Origin: JAGNLA01 sp964639885
Lineage (GTDB): Bacteria; Caldisericota; Caldisericia; JAAYUI01
DNA length: 46,418 nt
Reading direction: 5' to 3'
NCBI GenBank assembly: GCA_964639885.1
Contig: CAZXEH010000017.1
Location: 1 to 46,418 of the forward strand
Shown: positions 1 to 8,602 of the stretch, piece by piece
Position numbering within the stretch: the stretch's first letter is position 1
Layout: every line of letters begins with the position of its first letter
Program-made: the position numbers and the translations under genes
Notes under the pieces: generated by a model
What the model was told of the DNA's origin: nothing
Database searches by the model: none
The model's input: the letters and a program-made list of their open reading frames with translations, nothing else

Positions 1-32
1 ATTGATGAGGCTTTCCCCCAAAGGTTCAAAAC

Positions 33-60
33 TTGACAGGGGGGCAGTTTTTGCTATCAT
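33..60 (+). promoter_or_regulatory. metK promoter with extended -10
   Basis: A TTGACA -35 box (33-38) lies 16 bases before TATCAT (55-60), which is preceded by TG-C, the extended -10 motif. The predicted transcript starts near 67, leaving a leader of about 30 bases with AGGAGG at 87-92. That leader is too short for a SAM riboswitch. Basis: direct match to the sigma-70 consensus. Confidence 0.75.
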
Positions 61-98
61 CAATCCGATTTTACATTTCCCCCCATAGGAGGTTCGAC

Positions 99-1265
99 AT
101 GGAGAGAAGATTTGTCGCTTCAGAATCGGTTTGCGAGGGTCACCCGGACAAGGTTGCCGATCAGATTTCAGATGGCGTTCTTGACTGCATCCTTGCAGAA
201 GATCCCACCGGCAGGGTAGCCTGCGAGACTTTTGTCACCCTCGGTCTTGTAGTGGTTGGCGGCGAAATAACGACCAAGTCCTATGTTGACCTTCCGGCAA
301 TCGTCCGTTCGGTGCTCTACGACATCGGCTACCGTGACAGGTGGCTTGGCTTCACATACGATACGGTTGGCATCATCAACGCAATCGGCAGACAGTCCCC
401 CGACATCGCACAGGGTGTTGACGTTGGCGGAGCAGGCGACCAGGGAATGATGTACGGCTTTGCATCAAACGAGACCCCGGAGCTGATGCCCATGCCAATC
501 CATTACGCACACGCACTTGCACGCCAGCTGGCATTCGTCAGGAAAGAAGGCATCCTTCCGTGGCTTGGCCCGGATGGAAAAACCCAGGTGGTCGTTGAGT
601 ACGAAAACGGCAAGGCAAAGTGGATAAAGTCGATTGTCCTCGGCGCACAGCACAGCGAAGAAGTTCTTGACCCTTCAAACCCGCACCAGATTTCCGAGCT
701 TGCAAGACACTCACTTGTTGAAAAGGTTGTAAAGCCAATTGTCCCAGCAGAGATTCTTGCACCAGATGTCCAGTATTTCATCAACCAGACAGGAAAGTTC
801 GTCATCGGAGGCCCGTGTTCGGACACCGGCATGACAGGCAGAAAAATAATCGTTGACACATACGGAGGCGCTTGCCCGCATGGTGGCGGTGCGTTCTCCG
901 GCAAAGACCCGACAAAGGTTGACAGGTCGGCCTCATACGCAACCAGATACGTGGCCAAAAACGTCGTTGCCGCCGGATTGGCCGATGTTTGCCAGGCTGA
1001 AGTCAGCTACGTTATCGGCAGAGCCGAACCAACCCACTTTGCAATCAGAACATTTGGAACCGGCAAGGTTGAAGATGAAAAAATCGCAAAGGCAGTGCTT
1101 GAGTGCTTCGACATGAGACCAAAAGGAATCATCGAGAGGCTTGACCTTCGCCGTCCGATATACAAGAAAACCGTCAACTACGGCCATTTCGGAAGGGAAC
1201 TCCCCGAATTTGTCTGGGAAGACACAACCGTCCTTTCAAAACAGCTCCAGGAAAAGCTCAGATGA
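99..1265 (+). CDS. metK: S-adenosylmethionine synthetase
   Basis: MetK makes S-adenosylmethionine from methionine and ATP in the cytoplasm, releasing phosphate and diphosphate. The 388-residue product has the usual family length. Visible signatures are GHPDK at residues 14-18 (ATP-binding His15), GAGDQGMMYG at about 111-120 and the glycine-rich GGGAFSGKDPTKVDRS loop near residue 262. The ATG at 99 is chosen because AGGAGG at 87-92 precedes it and homology begins there; 22 in-frame codons further upstream would overlap the promoter. The stop overlaps the next gene's ATG by four bases, so the two are co-transcribed from the strong upstream promoter. Function is certain. Confidence 0.97.
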   Translation: MERRFVASESVCEGHPDKVADQISDGVLDCILAEDPTGRVACETFVTLGLVVVGGEITTKSYVDLPAIVRSVLYDIGYRDRWLGFTYDTVGIINAIGRQSPDIAQGVDVGGAGDQGMMYGFASNETPELMPMPIHYAHALARQLAFVRKEGILPWLGPDGKTQVVVEYENGKAKWIKSIVLGAQHSEEVLDPSNPHQISELARHSLVEKVVKPIVPAEILAPDVQYFINQTGKFVIGGPCSDTGMTGRKIIVDTYGGACPHGGGAFSGKDPTKVDRSASYATRYVAKNVVAAGLADVCQAEVSYVIGRAEPTHFAIRTFGTGKVEDEKIAKAVLECFDMRPKGIIERLDLRRPIYKKTVNYGHFGRELPEFVWEDTTVLSKQLQEKLR

Positions 1266-2158
1266 GAAAAATCCTCCTTGCCTTTGTTGTGATGGTTTTA
1301 CTTGCCGGTTGCGGTTCAGCAGGCAATGTCGCCGATGAGAAAAAGGACAAGTACGATCCCTACAATCCGGTGCAGAGCCACAACCCAAATCTTTCCGATG
1401 AGGTGAAGCCAAACCAGAACCTGATTCCAGGCAAAGGCGGAGAGACGTTTGAAAGCCAGACAAACATTGAAGTGCTTGCTCTTCCTGGCTCACCGGTGCT
1501 CATAACCGACAAGTATTTCAATATTCTCTACGGCTCATCGGACAAGACGGGTGCAAAAAAGATCATTGAAATTCTCAAACAAAAAAAGATCGAGTATCTG
1601 AACTATGTGATCGTTCCGTCTGCAAACCCGGAGACGATCTCTGGCATGTCGGAACTTCTGGGCAAGGTAAGGGTTGAATTTCTTGATGTTCTTTCCGGCT
1701 CTGATTCTGCTGACCTGAAAAATGTTGTAAAAATTGCAGCCGACAACTCAATCGTCACACAGCCAGCCATGGCAGGCTCAAAATGGGCAATAAACGGCGT
1801 AGAATTCGACATCCTATACCCAATGACCATCGACATGTCTGATAACGACACAACCGCCAGAACATGTGTCGTTCGCATCGAGAAAGATGGCGTTTCAGCA
1901 ATCCTGACCGGCGACATCAATGAAACCATCTGCAAAAAGCTGATTGAGCGCGGGAAACTTGTGCCCTCGACTTATGTGGTGGCCACAAACGGCGCTCCAG
2001 CTGGTTCGATAACAAAAGAGTTCCTCGACATCGTGAAACCCGAAAAGGTGATTGTTGGCATGAGAACTGTCGATGCAGGCGGACTCAGAGTCGAAACCCA
2101 GAGTGTTCAAAAATCAGGCACGGTTGTCATCCCCCTGGACAAAAAACTGGCTGAATGA
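1262..2158 (+). CDS. lipoprotein with degenerate ComEC-like metallo-beta-lactamase fold
   Basis: A 298-residue predicted lipoprotein. Residues 1-17 are a lipoprotein signal peptide ending in the lipobox LAGC (Cys17), followed by a polar linker rich in Asn, Pro and Lys. From about residue 68 the sequence follows the layout of the extracellular ComEC/Rec2-type metallo-beta-lactamase domain. Where active members carry HxDxDH, this one has SANPETISGM, and the later strand VSAILTGDIN matches the usual LLTGD block. The metal-binding histidines therefore look lost, and I infer a binding rather than hydrolytic role. It overlaps metK by four bases, and a terminator follows. The fold call comes from pattern recognition and is moderately sure; the function is unknown. 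Confidence 0.7.
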   Translation: MRKILLAFVVMVLLAGCGSAGNVADEKKDKYDPYNPVQSHNPNLSDEVKPNQNLIPGKGGETFESQTNIEVLALPGSPVLITDKYFNILYGSSDKTGAKKIIEILKQKKIEYLNYVIVPSANPETISGMSELLGKVRVEFLDVLSGSDSADLKNVVKIAADNSIVTQPAMAGSKWAINGVEFDILYPMTIDMSDNDTTARTCVVRIEKDGVSAILTGDINETICKKLIERGKLVPSTYVVATNGAPAGSITKEFLDIVKPEKVIVGMRTVDAGGLRVETQSVQKSGTVVIPLDKKLAE

Positions 2159-2173
2159 TTTAATGCAAGATAT

Positions 2174-2204
2174 AAAAAAACCTCCCCTTGCGGGAGGTTT
2201 TTTA
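2174..2204. terminator. bidirectional intrinsic terminator
   Basis: CCTCCC (2181-2186) pairs with GGGAGG (2192-2197). The stem is flanked by seven A on the left and a run of T on the right, so it can end the metK transcript and also the convergent glycan operon that stops at 2234. Confidence 0.85.
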
Positions 2205-2233
2205 TTTACATGCAATGTTCAATCATAGACTTG

Positions 2234-2902
2234 TCAGAGTCTATCGCTTTGCCCCTGGGAAATGAGAAAATCGCGATTTCGTTTTAAGCACTCCCGAACA
2301 TCGCGGTCGCCAAGTTGTCGAAAATCGGAATAGTAGGTCGACACCGAAAAAACTTTGTTTGATGAGACAAACAGGCCAGTGAATCCGTCAATTTTGGCCT
2401 TAACCATCTCGATTGCCGACTGGGTGGCTACCGGTGTTGCCACATAAATTTTCTTTGCACCAGAGTTTTTTAGCCATGTGACCGCTCCCAGCATGGTCAA
2501 GCCTGTGGCCATTCCGTCGTCGACCACCAGAACCTCTTTGTCCTTTGGTGATGGCGGATTTTCATCATGCATGACATTCTGTTGGGATCGTCTGACCTCT
2601 GAAAGCCTGGTTCTGGCAATTTTTTGGGCATCCATGTACGAAAGCCCCATCTGCCTGTAGAAGCCCTCATCCATTATGACTTCGCCATCATGGATCACTA
2701 CACCAAAGGCTATCTCCTGGTTCCACGGTAGCGGTAGCTTTGAAACGTGAACAGGCAGGAGTTTTGATGACAGAACCTCTGCAATTGGTTCAGCCACAAG
2801 CACGCCGCCTTTTGCGATGCCATAGACCAGTTCGGGCTGCCACAAACCCTTGATCTTGCCGGCGAGCTGCTTTCCAGCCTCAAGCCTCGATTGGAATTTC
2901 AT
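2234..2902 (-). CDS. phosphoribosyltransferase-family protein
   Basis: A 222-residue type I phosphoribosyltransferase. The PRPP-binding loop VLVVDDGMATGLTM is at residues 124-137, and an early GIAKGGVLVA block (28-37) provides the diphosphate-binding loop. The long insertion between them, with PLPWNQEIAFG, resembles the broad predicted phosphoribosyltransferase family whose substrates are mostly unknown, so no base specificity can be assigned. The ATG at 2902 is chosen because it overlaps the upstream stop as ATGA; four more upstream codons are in frame but unlikely. It is the last gene of the envelope-glycan operon and ends just before the shared terminator. Its link to glycan synthesis is unclear and may only reflect co-expression. 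Confidence 0.85.
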   Translation of the reverse strand: MKFQSRLEAGKQLAGKIKGLWQPELVYGIAKGGVLVAEPIAEVLSSKLLPVHVSKLPLPWNQEIAFGVVIHDGEVIMDEGFYRQMGLSYMDAQKIARTRLSEVRRSQQNVMHDENPPSPKDKEVLVVDDGMATGLTMLGAVTWLKNSGAKKIYVATPVATQSAIEMVKAKIDGFTGLFVSSNKVFSVSTYYSDFRQLGDRDVRECLKRNRDFLISQGQSDRL

Positions 2903-3624
2903 AGGCCACCCCACGGTTCCAGGTAGATTCTTTTCCTGATTGCCACCTGCTTGCCAAGATAATCGTTTATATAAGCGTTTATGCGGTATTCTCCAGGGAG
3001 TTCGTAGGTATGGGTAACCTCAGATGTTCCTTCCTGCCTCAAACCGCCTCTGTTGCTGTTTTCGTCTCCCCAGTCGATATAGTATTCGTAAGGGGGGTAG
3101 CCACCGATGATTGTCAGGTTATAGTCGAGGGAGCCGTTCAACCTGTGGGTTTCCCGGAGTTCACCGATCAGGTCGGGGTAGACATTGTGGGCAATCATGA
3201 TAATCGAGCAATGGTTAGAAATTGATGACGTATCCCACGAAAACACCGAGTCGATCGAGAGGGTTGAGCCTGTGAGTGCATCTGGAGCGTTTATCCTTGC
3301 CCAGACTTTGAATGTTTGGGATTCGCCGTTTTTAAGCGACCTTACATCAAAAAGAGCTTTTGTGTCTGTGATTTTTGATTCAGGACTTGAGCGCTGAAGC
3401 TCAAACTCACGACCAAAATTGAAGGTGAGTGTTGCATCGTTTATATCCGAGCCAGATGTGTTTGTGATTTTGCAGCTTGCCCAGATCGTGTCTCCATTTG
3501 TTGCGTTGAAGCTGTTTGGACGAAGTTGCGTGGCGATGTTGCCCCCTGAAAGGTTTTTAAGCCCCGCGGGATTCAAAAGCAGGATTCCTGCCATCACCAC
3601 ACCCAACAGCTTCCCTGGCTTCAT
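2899..3624 (-). CDS. secreted protein with Ig-like and PKD domains
   Basis: A 241-residue exported protein. The N-terminus is a signal peptide or anchor (MKPGKLLGVVMAGILLL). Residues of about 30-120 look like a DUF11-type beta sandwich (GDTIWASCKITNTSG, then LKNGESQTFKVWARI). Residues of about 165-235 form a PKD domain, recognised by YIDWGDENS and the closing THTYELPGEYRINAYI. Such domains mediate protein-protein or protein-carbohydrate contacts outside the cell. The start shares one base with the upstream glycosyltransferase stop (TGATG) and the stop overlaps the next start, so translation is coupled. No enzyme motif is visible; a structural role at the cell surface is inferred. Confidence 0.75.
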   Translation of the reverse strand: MKPGKLLGVVMAGILLLNPAGLKNLSGGNIATQLRPNSFNATNGDTIWASCKITNTSGSDINDATLTFNFGREFELQRSSPESKITDTKALFDVRSLKNGESQTFKVWARINAPDALTGSTLSIDSVFSWDTSSISNHCSIIMIAHNVYPDLIGELRETHRLNGSLDYNLTIIGGYPPYEYYIDWGDENSNRGGLRQEGTSEVTHTYELPGEYRINAYINDYLGKQVAIRKRIYLEPWGGL

Positions 3625-4730
3625 CAGCTCCTTTTTGCGTACATCTCCCAGACTTTCTGGGTTTCCTCAAGCATCTTCTGGGTTGTGAACTGCTCCTCAA
3701 CCCTTGCCCTTCCATTTTTGCCAAGGCTTTTGGCAACCTCACTGTTTGTCATAACATTAATTATTGCATTTGCAAGCTCTCTTGGGTTTTTAGGAGAAAC
3801 AAGTACGCCAAAGTCAGGTTTTGTTATGACTTCCGGTATGCCGCCAACATTTGTTGCAACAATCGGAACCTCAAGAGCCATGAACTCAAGCAGTGCAAGG
3901 CCAATTGCCTCGTTTATTGACGGGAAACAGCCGATCTCACAGGCTTTCATTTCGTTCCATGGGAATTTTATTCTGCCGGGAAGAAAGACCCTGTCCTGAA
4001 TCTTCAGGTTTTCGGACTGCTGTCTCAGCGGTTCGAGGCATCTGCCATCGCCAATGATGAGCAGTGCAGCTTCCGGCACTTTCTGCATGATGAACGGGAG
4101 TGCAGAAACCATGTCGTTGTGACCCTTGACTTCGACAAGCCTGCCAACGGTTCCGATCAGCCTGAGCTTTGGGTCAATTCCAAGTTTTTTCTTCGTTGCC
4201 TCGGGGTTTGCTCCTGACCTGACTTCGTTGAGGTCGATGCCGTTGTAGACGGTGTGGATTTTATCCCTTGGGATGCCCCTGATTGCCAGCTTTTCGGACA
4301 TGTCTTTTGAAACGCCAATGAAGCCATTGCACCAGGAATTGCCAATATTGTCGGCAAACCAGACAGCCCTCTCCTTCAGTTTTGAGCCGTAGTCAAGCCT
4401 TGAGTCGCTGTGCATGGTGCAGATGTTTGGGATGCCGGTGAGTTTTGTGGCGTAGCGACCGAGGAAGTTTGCACGCACGCCGTGGGTGTGGATCAGGTCG
4501 AGGTTCAGCTTCCTCATCAACCTGGCAAGACCGTAAGGGTTTTGTCCGAGGATGTATGGTTCAATTCCTGCCTGCCTTGCTTCAACGGTGGTCATGCCTT
4601 CGTTTATGTGGATGTGGCACACCTCAAATTTAGACTTGTCGCACATTGTGGCAAGCTGGATCGTGTAGCCCTTTGCTCCTGCCACGTCTGTTCCTGCGAT
4701 TACCTGTGCGACCCTTATTTTTTTTGCCAT
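3624..4730 (-). CDS. GT4-family glycosyltransferase
   Basis: A 368-residue GT-B glycosyltransferase of family 4, a cytoplasmic or membrane-associated enzyme that transfers a sugar from a nucleotide-sugar donor. The N-terminal half has the usual beta-alpha pattern (IRVAQVIAGTDVAGAKGY). IGTVGRLVEVKGHNDMV begins the donor domain at about residue 192. The donor-binding E-x7-E motif is E274 to E282, with EAIGLALLE. VYNGID near 161 is typical of the family. The start overlaps the preceding glycosyltransferase by 16 bases. The family is sure; the exact sugar and linkage cannot be read from the sequence. Confidence 0.9.
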   Translation of the reverse strand: MAKKIRVAQVIAGTDVAGAKGYTIQLATMCDKSKFEVCHIHINEGMTTVEARQAGIEPYILGQNPYGLARLMRKLNLDLIHTHGVRANFLGRYATKLTGIPNICTMHSDSRLDYGSKLKERAVWFADNIGNSWCNGFIGVSKDMSEKLAIRGIPRDKIHTVYNGIDLNEVRSGANPEATKKKLGIDPKLRLIGTVGRLVEVKGHNDMVSALPFIMQKVPEAALLIIGDGRCLEPLRQQSENLKIQDRVFLPGRIKFPWNEMKACEIGCFPSINEAIGLALLEFMALEVPIVATNVGGIPEVITKPDFGVLVSPKNPRELANAIINVMTNSEVAKSLGKNGRARVEEQFTTQKMLEETQKVWEMYAKRS

Positions 4731-5863
4731 ATTCTTTCAAACTCCGTGAAAAATCTTTCCATCCTGTTGTCCCAGGTGTTGGAAGAAACAAACTTTCTTA
4801 GTGCCTCCGAATCAGCTGGTGAGTTGCAGGCCTTGTCGAGCGCTTCGATGAATGATTTTGAATCAGGCGCAATTGTCACAACTTCACCCGGCATGTCCTC
4901 AAGCTCCATCATGGGAACTGAAACGGTTGAAAGCCCCATCGATGCATACTCGTAGAGCTTGAGTGGGGAAACCGAGGCGATCAGCGGACCCTGCTTGAAC
5001 GGAATGATTCCGCAGGATGCACCGGCCATGAGTCCTGGCAGTTCTTTCTGTGGTTTTTTGCCGAGGAAGTGCACGTTTGGAAGCGTTCGAAGCGTTTGCC
5101 CCTCGGCTCCAAGTTCATTGCCACGTTCCTCGCCTATGATGATGAAGTTGATGTTTGGTCTTGCCTTTGCCACTTCAAGCAGAAGGTTGCCGTCAAACCA
5201 CCATCTCAAGGCGCCAGCGTAGACAACCCTTGGTTTTGGAATTACCTTTACCGCACCGCTTTCGCCGTTTGACTGGAAAAGATTGGAATCAACAGCGTTT
5301 GGCATGTAGATGGTGTTGGTATTGAACTGGGAAAGCCTGCCAGCAATTGAACGGGCAGTTGCAAAAACCGAGTCTGACGAAAAACAGAGCTTTGCTTCAG
5401 CCGACTCGATGAAGGATTTGGAGCTGGTTCCGCCATAGCCGGCGTGGTCGTCGACGCAGTCGTAAAAGCTGGCTTTTGGTTTTACCCTTCTGATAATCGG
5501 TTCCATCCACGGCAGATAGAACAGGGCTGCAAATTCCTTTGGAAATCCAATTTTTTTCATTGCCGAGAGAGCAAAACCGGCAACCTTTCCACAGGCCATG
5601 TTCTGACAAACACCGAAACGGCCGTAGAAAGGCATCATTGCAGGAGGTGAGGCAACCCAAAGGTTTGGATTGATCTGATCGATTTTTCCGGCACGCTCGA
5701 CCTTTGGTTTGTAGGTCGGATCCTTGAGAGCCGAGAGGTAGGTGAACGGAGCCTCGATGTAAAGCACCGGGTTTCCCTTGGAGCTGAGCCAGTGGGCAAG
5801 CCTGTGCTTCCGGGTTGGCAGGTCGTCAAAATCCTGGCTGGAAAATATTACAAGCGGGATCAT
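4715..5863 (-). CDS. glycosyltransferase, TuaH/GT1-like
   Basis: A 382-residue GT-B type glycosyltransferase. The N-terminus IFSSQDFDDLPTRKHRLAHWL and the block FYDCVDDHAGYGG match glycosyltransferases of the TuaH-like group, which often act in teichuronic acid or exopolysaccharide synthesis. The donor half contains YMPNAVDSNLF, RVVYAGALRWWFD and SPLKLYEYASMG, the last corresponding to the nucleotide-binding region near residue 305. It overlaps the dehydratase gene upstream by four bases (ATGA) and the next glycosyltransferase by 16. Together the two transferases would extend the lipid-linked sugar begun by the phosphoglycosyl transferase at 8549-9202. Family assignment is firm and specificity unknown. 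Confidence 0.88.
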   Translation of the reverse strand: MIPLVIFSSQDFDDLPTRKHRLAHWLSSKGNPVLYIEAPFTYLSALKDPTYKPKVERAGKIDQINPNLWVASPPAMMPFYGRFGVCQNMACGKVAGFALSAMKKIGFPKEFAALFYLPWMEPIIRRVKPKASFYDCVDDHAGYGGTSSKSFIESAEAKLCFSSDSVFATARSIAGRLSQFNTNTIYMPNAVDSNLFQSNGESGAVKVIPKPRVVYAGALRWWFDGNLLLEVAKARPNINFIIIGEERGNELGAEGQTLRTLPNVHFLGKKPQKELPGLMAGASCGIIPFKQGPLIASVSPLKLYEYASMGLSTVSVPMMELEDMPGEVVTIAPDSKSFIEALDKACNSPADSEALRKFVSSNTWDNRMERFFTEFERIWQKK

Positions 5864-7179
5864 CTGTAGGTTGGCTCCAGCCTGTGCATCAGCTCGACAA
5901 TGAGTGGCCTGTCAAATTTTTTCGTTGCATCCAAGAGTTTTTTGAGGTTTTCTTCAAAGTGTTCATCGCCAAAGAAGTTTGGCACAACCTTTATGATTCC
6001 GTCAAAGGTTTCGGAGCGTTTCTCTTCTTCCTTCGTAATCAGCTCCTCGCTCATCTTCTCGCCTTCCCTCGGTGTGGTGTAGATGATCCTGTAGTCTCTG
6101 TCTTCCACAAAACCAAGGACGCCGGCGATTTTTCTGGCCAGTACGTCGATGTAGATCGGATCACCAACCACAGGGACATAAACCTCGGCCTTGTTTGCAA
6201 CTTTTGTTGCCCTGAGGATAAAAAGTGAGGCCTGTTCGCAGGTTATGAAGTAGCGGTTCATATCCTTGCTTGTGACCGTGAGCTGTCCACTGGTTTTGAG
6301 CTGGCGCTGGAACGTGTAGCAAACGTTTCCTGTTGAATCCAGAACGTTTTCAAACCTGACGATACAGAACTTGCCGTCATGGTTTCTTGCAAACCTCTGG
6401 ATAACTGTTTCTGCTATCTTTTTTGAGGCGCCCATCACGTTTGCAGGGTCTGCTGCCTTATCTGTTGAGATGAAGGTGAACGCCTTGATGCCGAACTTTT
6501 CGACGGCTTTCAAAGCGACGATTGTTCCTTCGACGTTTGTCGAAACCGCCTCTTCAGGAAATTTCTCCATCAGCGGAACGTGTTTTCTTGCTGCAACATG
6601 GAACAGGATGTCGGGTTTCTTTTCGGCAACAAGCGCCATGAAGCGCTCTTCGTCCCTCATGTCCATTATGATTGCGGTTTTGTTTGAAAATCCAGAAATG
6701 GCCAGGTCGAGGTCGATCATGTAGATTCCGTTTTCAGAGTTGTCTACAACGGTCATGTGTTCCGGTTCGAACTTTGCCACCCGTTTTGCAAGCATGGAAC
6801 CGATTGATCCGCCTGCGCCGGTTATGAGCACCCGTTTGCCCTTGATGTAGTCGCCGTCTTCAGGACGCGCTTCCCTTCTGTGACCGAACATGCCTGAGAC
6901 GATGAGCCTTTCAATGACTTCATCCTCACCGATCTCACGTTTGAAGTGTTCGTTTTTGGGTATGACGGTCAGCTGGACTTTCATTTCGTTGCACATGTCT
7001 GCAAGCTTTCCGAGCGCTTCAAAGTCGGACGAGGCGAGCACGCTGTTGTAGCCTGAAAGGTGTGAGAATTCATCCAGGTTGTGGGCGTGACCGGCAACCT
7101 TGTAGGCAGTGCTGGTCGACAGCTCTGACCTTATTTCTTCATAAAACTCATTGCCACCACAGACAGCAACCCTGATCAT
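5860..7179 (-). CDS. CapD/PglF-type NDP-sugar 4,6-dehydratase lacking the membrane domain
   Basis: A 439-residue enzyme of the long-type UDP-N-acetylglucosamine 4,6-dehydratase family, which makes a 4-keto-6-deoxy sugar using bound NAD. The NAD-binding GAGGSIG is at 121-127, STDK at 238-241 and MGASK at 249-253; Met in place of the usual Tyr is typical of this branch. Residues 1-105 resemble the cytosolic Rossmann-like domain that precedes the catalytic domain in PglF-like proteins, but the four N-terminal membrane helices of the full-length enzymes are absent. The ATG at 7179 follows GGGGAG and lies four bases after the aminotransferase stop; the longer open frame runs back into that gene. 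With the neighbouring aminotransferase and acetyltransferase it suggests a UDP-acetamido-dideoxy sugar pathway. Confidence 0.9.
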   Translation of the reverse strand: MIRVAVCGGNEFYEEIRSELSTSTAYKVAGHAHNLDEFSHLSGYNSVLASSDFEALGKLADMCNEMKVQLTVIPKNEHFKREIGEDEVIERLIVSGMFGHRREARPEDGDYIKGKRVLITGAGGSIGSMLAKRVAKFEPEHMTVVDNSENGIYMIDLDLAISGFSNKTAIIMDMRDEERFMALVAEKKPDILFHVAARKHVPLMEKFPEEAVSTNVEGTIVALKAVEKFGIKAFTFISTDKAADPANVMGASKKIAETVIQRFARNHDGKFCIVRFENVLDSTGNVCYTFQRQLKTSGQLTVTSKDMNRYFITCEQASLFILRATKVANKAEVYVPVVGDPIYIDVLARKIAGVLGFVEDRDYRIIYTTPREGEKMSEELITKEEEKRSETFDGIIKVVPNFFGDEHFEENLKKLLDATKKFDRPLIVELMHRLEPTYR

Positions 7180-7183
7180 CGTT

Positions 7184-8401
7184 CTATCTCCCCAGCTTCG
7201 CCTTGATCTCATTGGCCTTGTCGTGGGCTTCCGAGACAGCGCCGACAAGCGCATCCTGCATTGCATCGGTCATCGTTCCAAACAGTGGCGGACAAAGGGT
7301 TTGCGTTGAAAGCCCAGAGGCTTCCGGACAGGCGTCAAATCCTGGCCTGTAGTTCTGGCCGTCGCTGTTGAAATACTGGTGCTGGTGAACTGGCAGGCTG
7401 AAGTAGTTCTTGCTCTCGAAATCCTCTTTTTTGAGCACTTCCCATAGCTGGTCTCTTGTCATGCCAAAAGCATCCTTGTCGATCACCATCGCAAAATCCT
7501 TGTAGCTGCAACGATCTTCTGGGGCAATCTTCTGGAACGAGATGCCAGGAACCTTGGAGAGCTGTTCTTTGTAGTAATTTACACGCTTGTTTCTGGCTGT
7601 TGCCTCAGTATCAAGCTGTTCGAGACCCCATCTGCCAAGGATGGCGTGGAGTTCGGACATTCTGCCGTTGAGTCCCGGGAATGCCGTGTCGTGCACGCCT
7701 GGAACCGAACCGTACTCGCGGAGGATGCGGAGGTTGTTTGCCATCTCCTCGGAGTTTGTTGTTATGAAGCCGCCTTCACCGGATGTGAGGAGTTTGGTGG
7801 GCGTCAGCGAGTATGAAGCTGCAAGCCCCATGTTTCCGACAGTCTTCCCGTTATGGAGCACGCCGAAGCCGTGGGCTGCGTCAAAAATCACCGGTATGTT
7901 TTTCGAATGGGCAAAATTTAAAACCTGATCGACTCCGGTTGGTGAGCCGAAAACGTAGGTGAACACGATTGCAAACGTATCGTCGGTGACTTTTCTTTCA
8001 AGGTCGGTCACGTCGATGTTGAAGGTTCTCCTGTCGCAGTCGACGAAGGTTGGATCGCATCCAGCCCAGGCGGTTGCAGTTGCGGTTGCCAGGAAAGTGA
8101 ACGAAGGGATCAAAACCTTGCACCTGTCTGAAAGTTTTTTGCCCTTCATCATCTTTAGTGCAGCCAGCGAGAGCGTTAGTCCCACGGTGCAGGAGCTTGT
8201 GCCGATGGCGTACTTTGAGCCGAGATGGGTTGTCACTTCGGCTTCGAACTCCGAGAGCTGCTCGCCTTTTGTGAGCATTCCGGAAGCCAGCGCTGCCGTG
8301 AGTCTGTCAGAGATGTTGGCAAGGTCTGGCACAGGCGGACGTGTGAGTCTGATCTTTCCCGGGTAGTAGCCGGGTCCGCCTAAAATCCTGAGTCTATGCA
8401 T
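7184..8401 (-). CDS. DegT/DnrJ/EryC1-family PLP aminotransferase
   Basis: A 405-residue sugar aminotransferase of fold type I. Lys203 in SLTPTKLLTSGEGG is the predicted PLP Schiff-base lysine, Asp174 in VIFDAAHGFG should bind the pyridine nitrogen, and GTSSCTVGL near residue 67 binds the cofactor phosphate. It should aminate the 4-keto sugar made by the adjacent dehydratase, as PglE does. The ATG at 8401 sits inside the last codons of the preceding transferase gene once the assembly gap is removed, giving an 8-base overlap. Eleven further upstream codons belong to that other gene read in another frame. The product sugar identity is inferred. Confidence 0.92.
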   Translation of the reverse strand: MHRLRILGGPGYYPGKIRLTRPPVPDLANISDRLTAALASGMLTKGEQLSEFEAEVTTHLGSKYAIGTSSCTVGLTLSLAALKMMKGKKLSDRCKVLIPSFTFLATATATAWAGCDPTFVDCDRRTFNIDVTDLERKVTDDTFAIVFTYVFGSPTGVDQVLNFAHSKNIPVIFDAAHGFGVLHNGKTVGNMGLAASYSLTPTKLLTSGEGGFITTNSEEMANNLRILREYGSVPGVHDTAFPGLNGRMSELHAILGRWGLEQLDTEATARNKRVNYYKEQLSKVPGISFQKIAPEDRCSYKDFAMVIDKDAFGMTRDQLWEVLKKEDFESKNYFSLPVHQHQYFNSDGQNYRPGFDACPEASGLSTQTLCPPLFGTMTDAMQDALVGAVSEAHDKANEIKAKLGR

Positions 8402-8602
8402 TCTTGTTGTCCTCCATTGCATCCGGATTTGCAACGCCGTCCAACCTNNNNNNNNNNNNNNNNNNNNNNNNNNNNNNNNNNNNNNNNNNNNNNNNNNNNN
8501 NNNNNNNNNNNNNNNNNNNNNNNNNNNNNNNNNNNNNNNNNNNNNNNTCTATGCATTCTTGTTGTCCTCCATTGCATCCGGATTTGCAACGCCGTCCAAC
8601 CT
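8393..8602. other. scaffold gap: 100 N flanked by an identical 55-base sequence
   Basis: Bases 8448-8547 are exactly 100 N. The 55 bases before the gap (8393-8447) are identical to the 55 bases after it (8548-8602). This is what results when two contigs that overlap by an assembler k-mer are joined with a fixed placeholder. Deleting the N run and one copy restores two intact, overlapping genes, so no sequence appears to be missing. Confidence 0.9.

Noticed and set aside
1..98. SAM riboswitch before metK
   Set aside because: The promoter lies at 33-60, leaving only about 30 bases of leader with no room for an aptamer.
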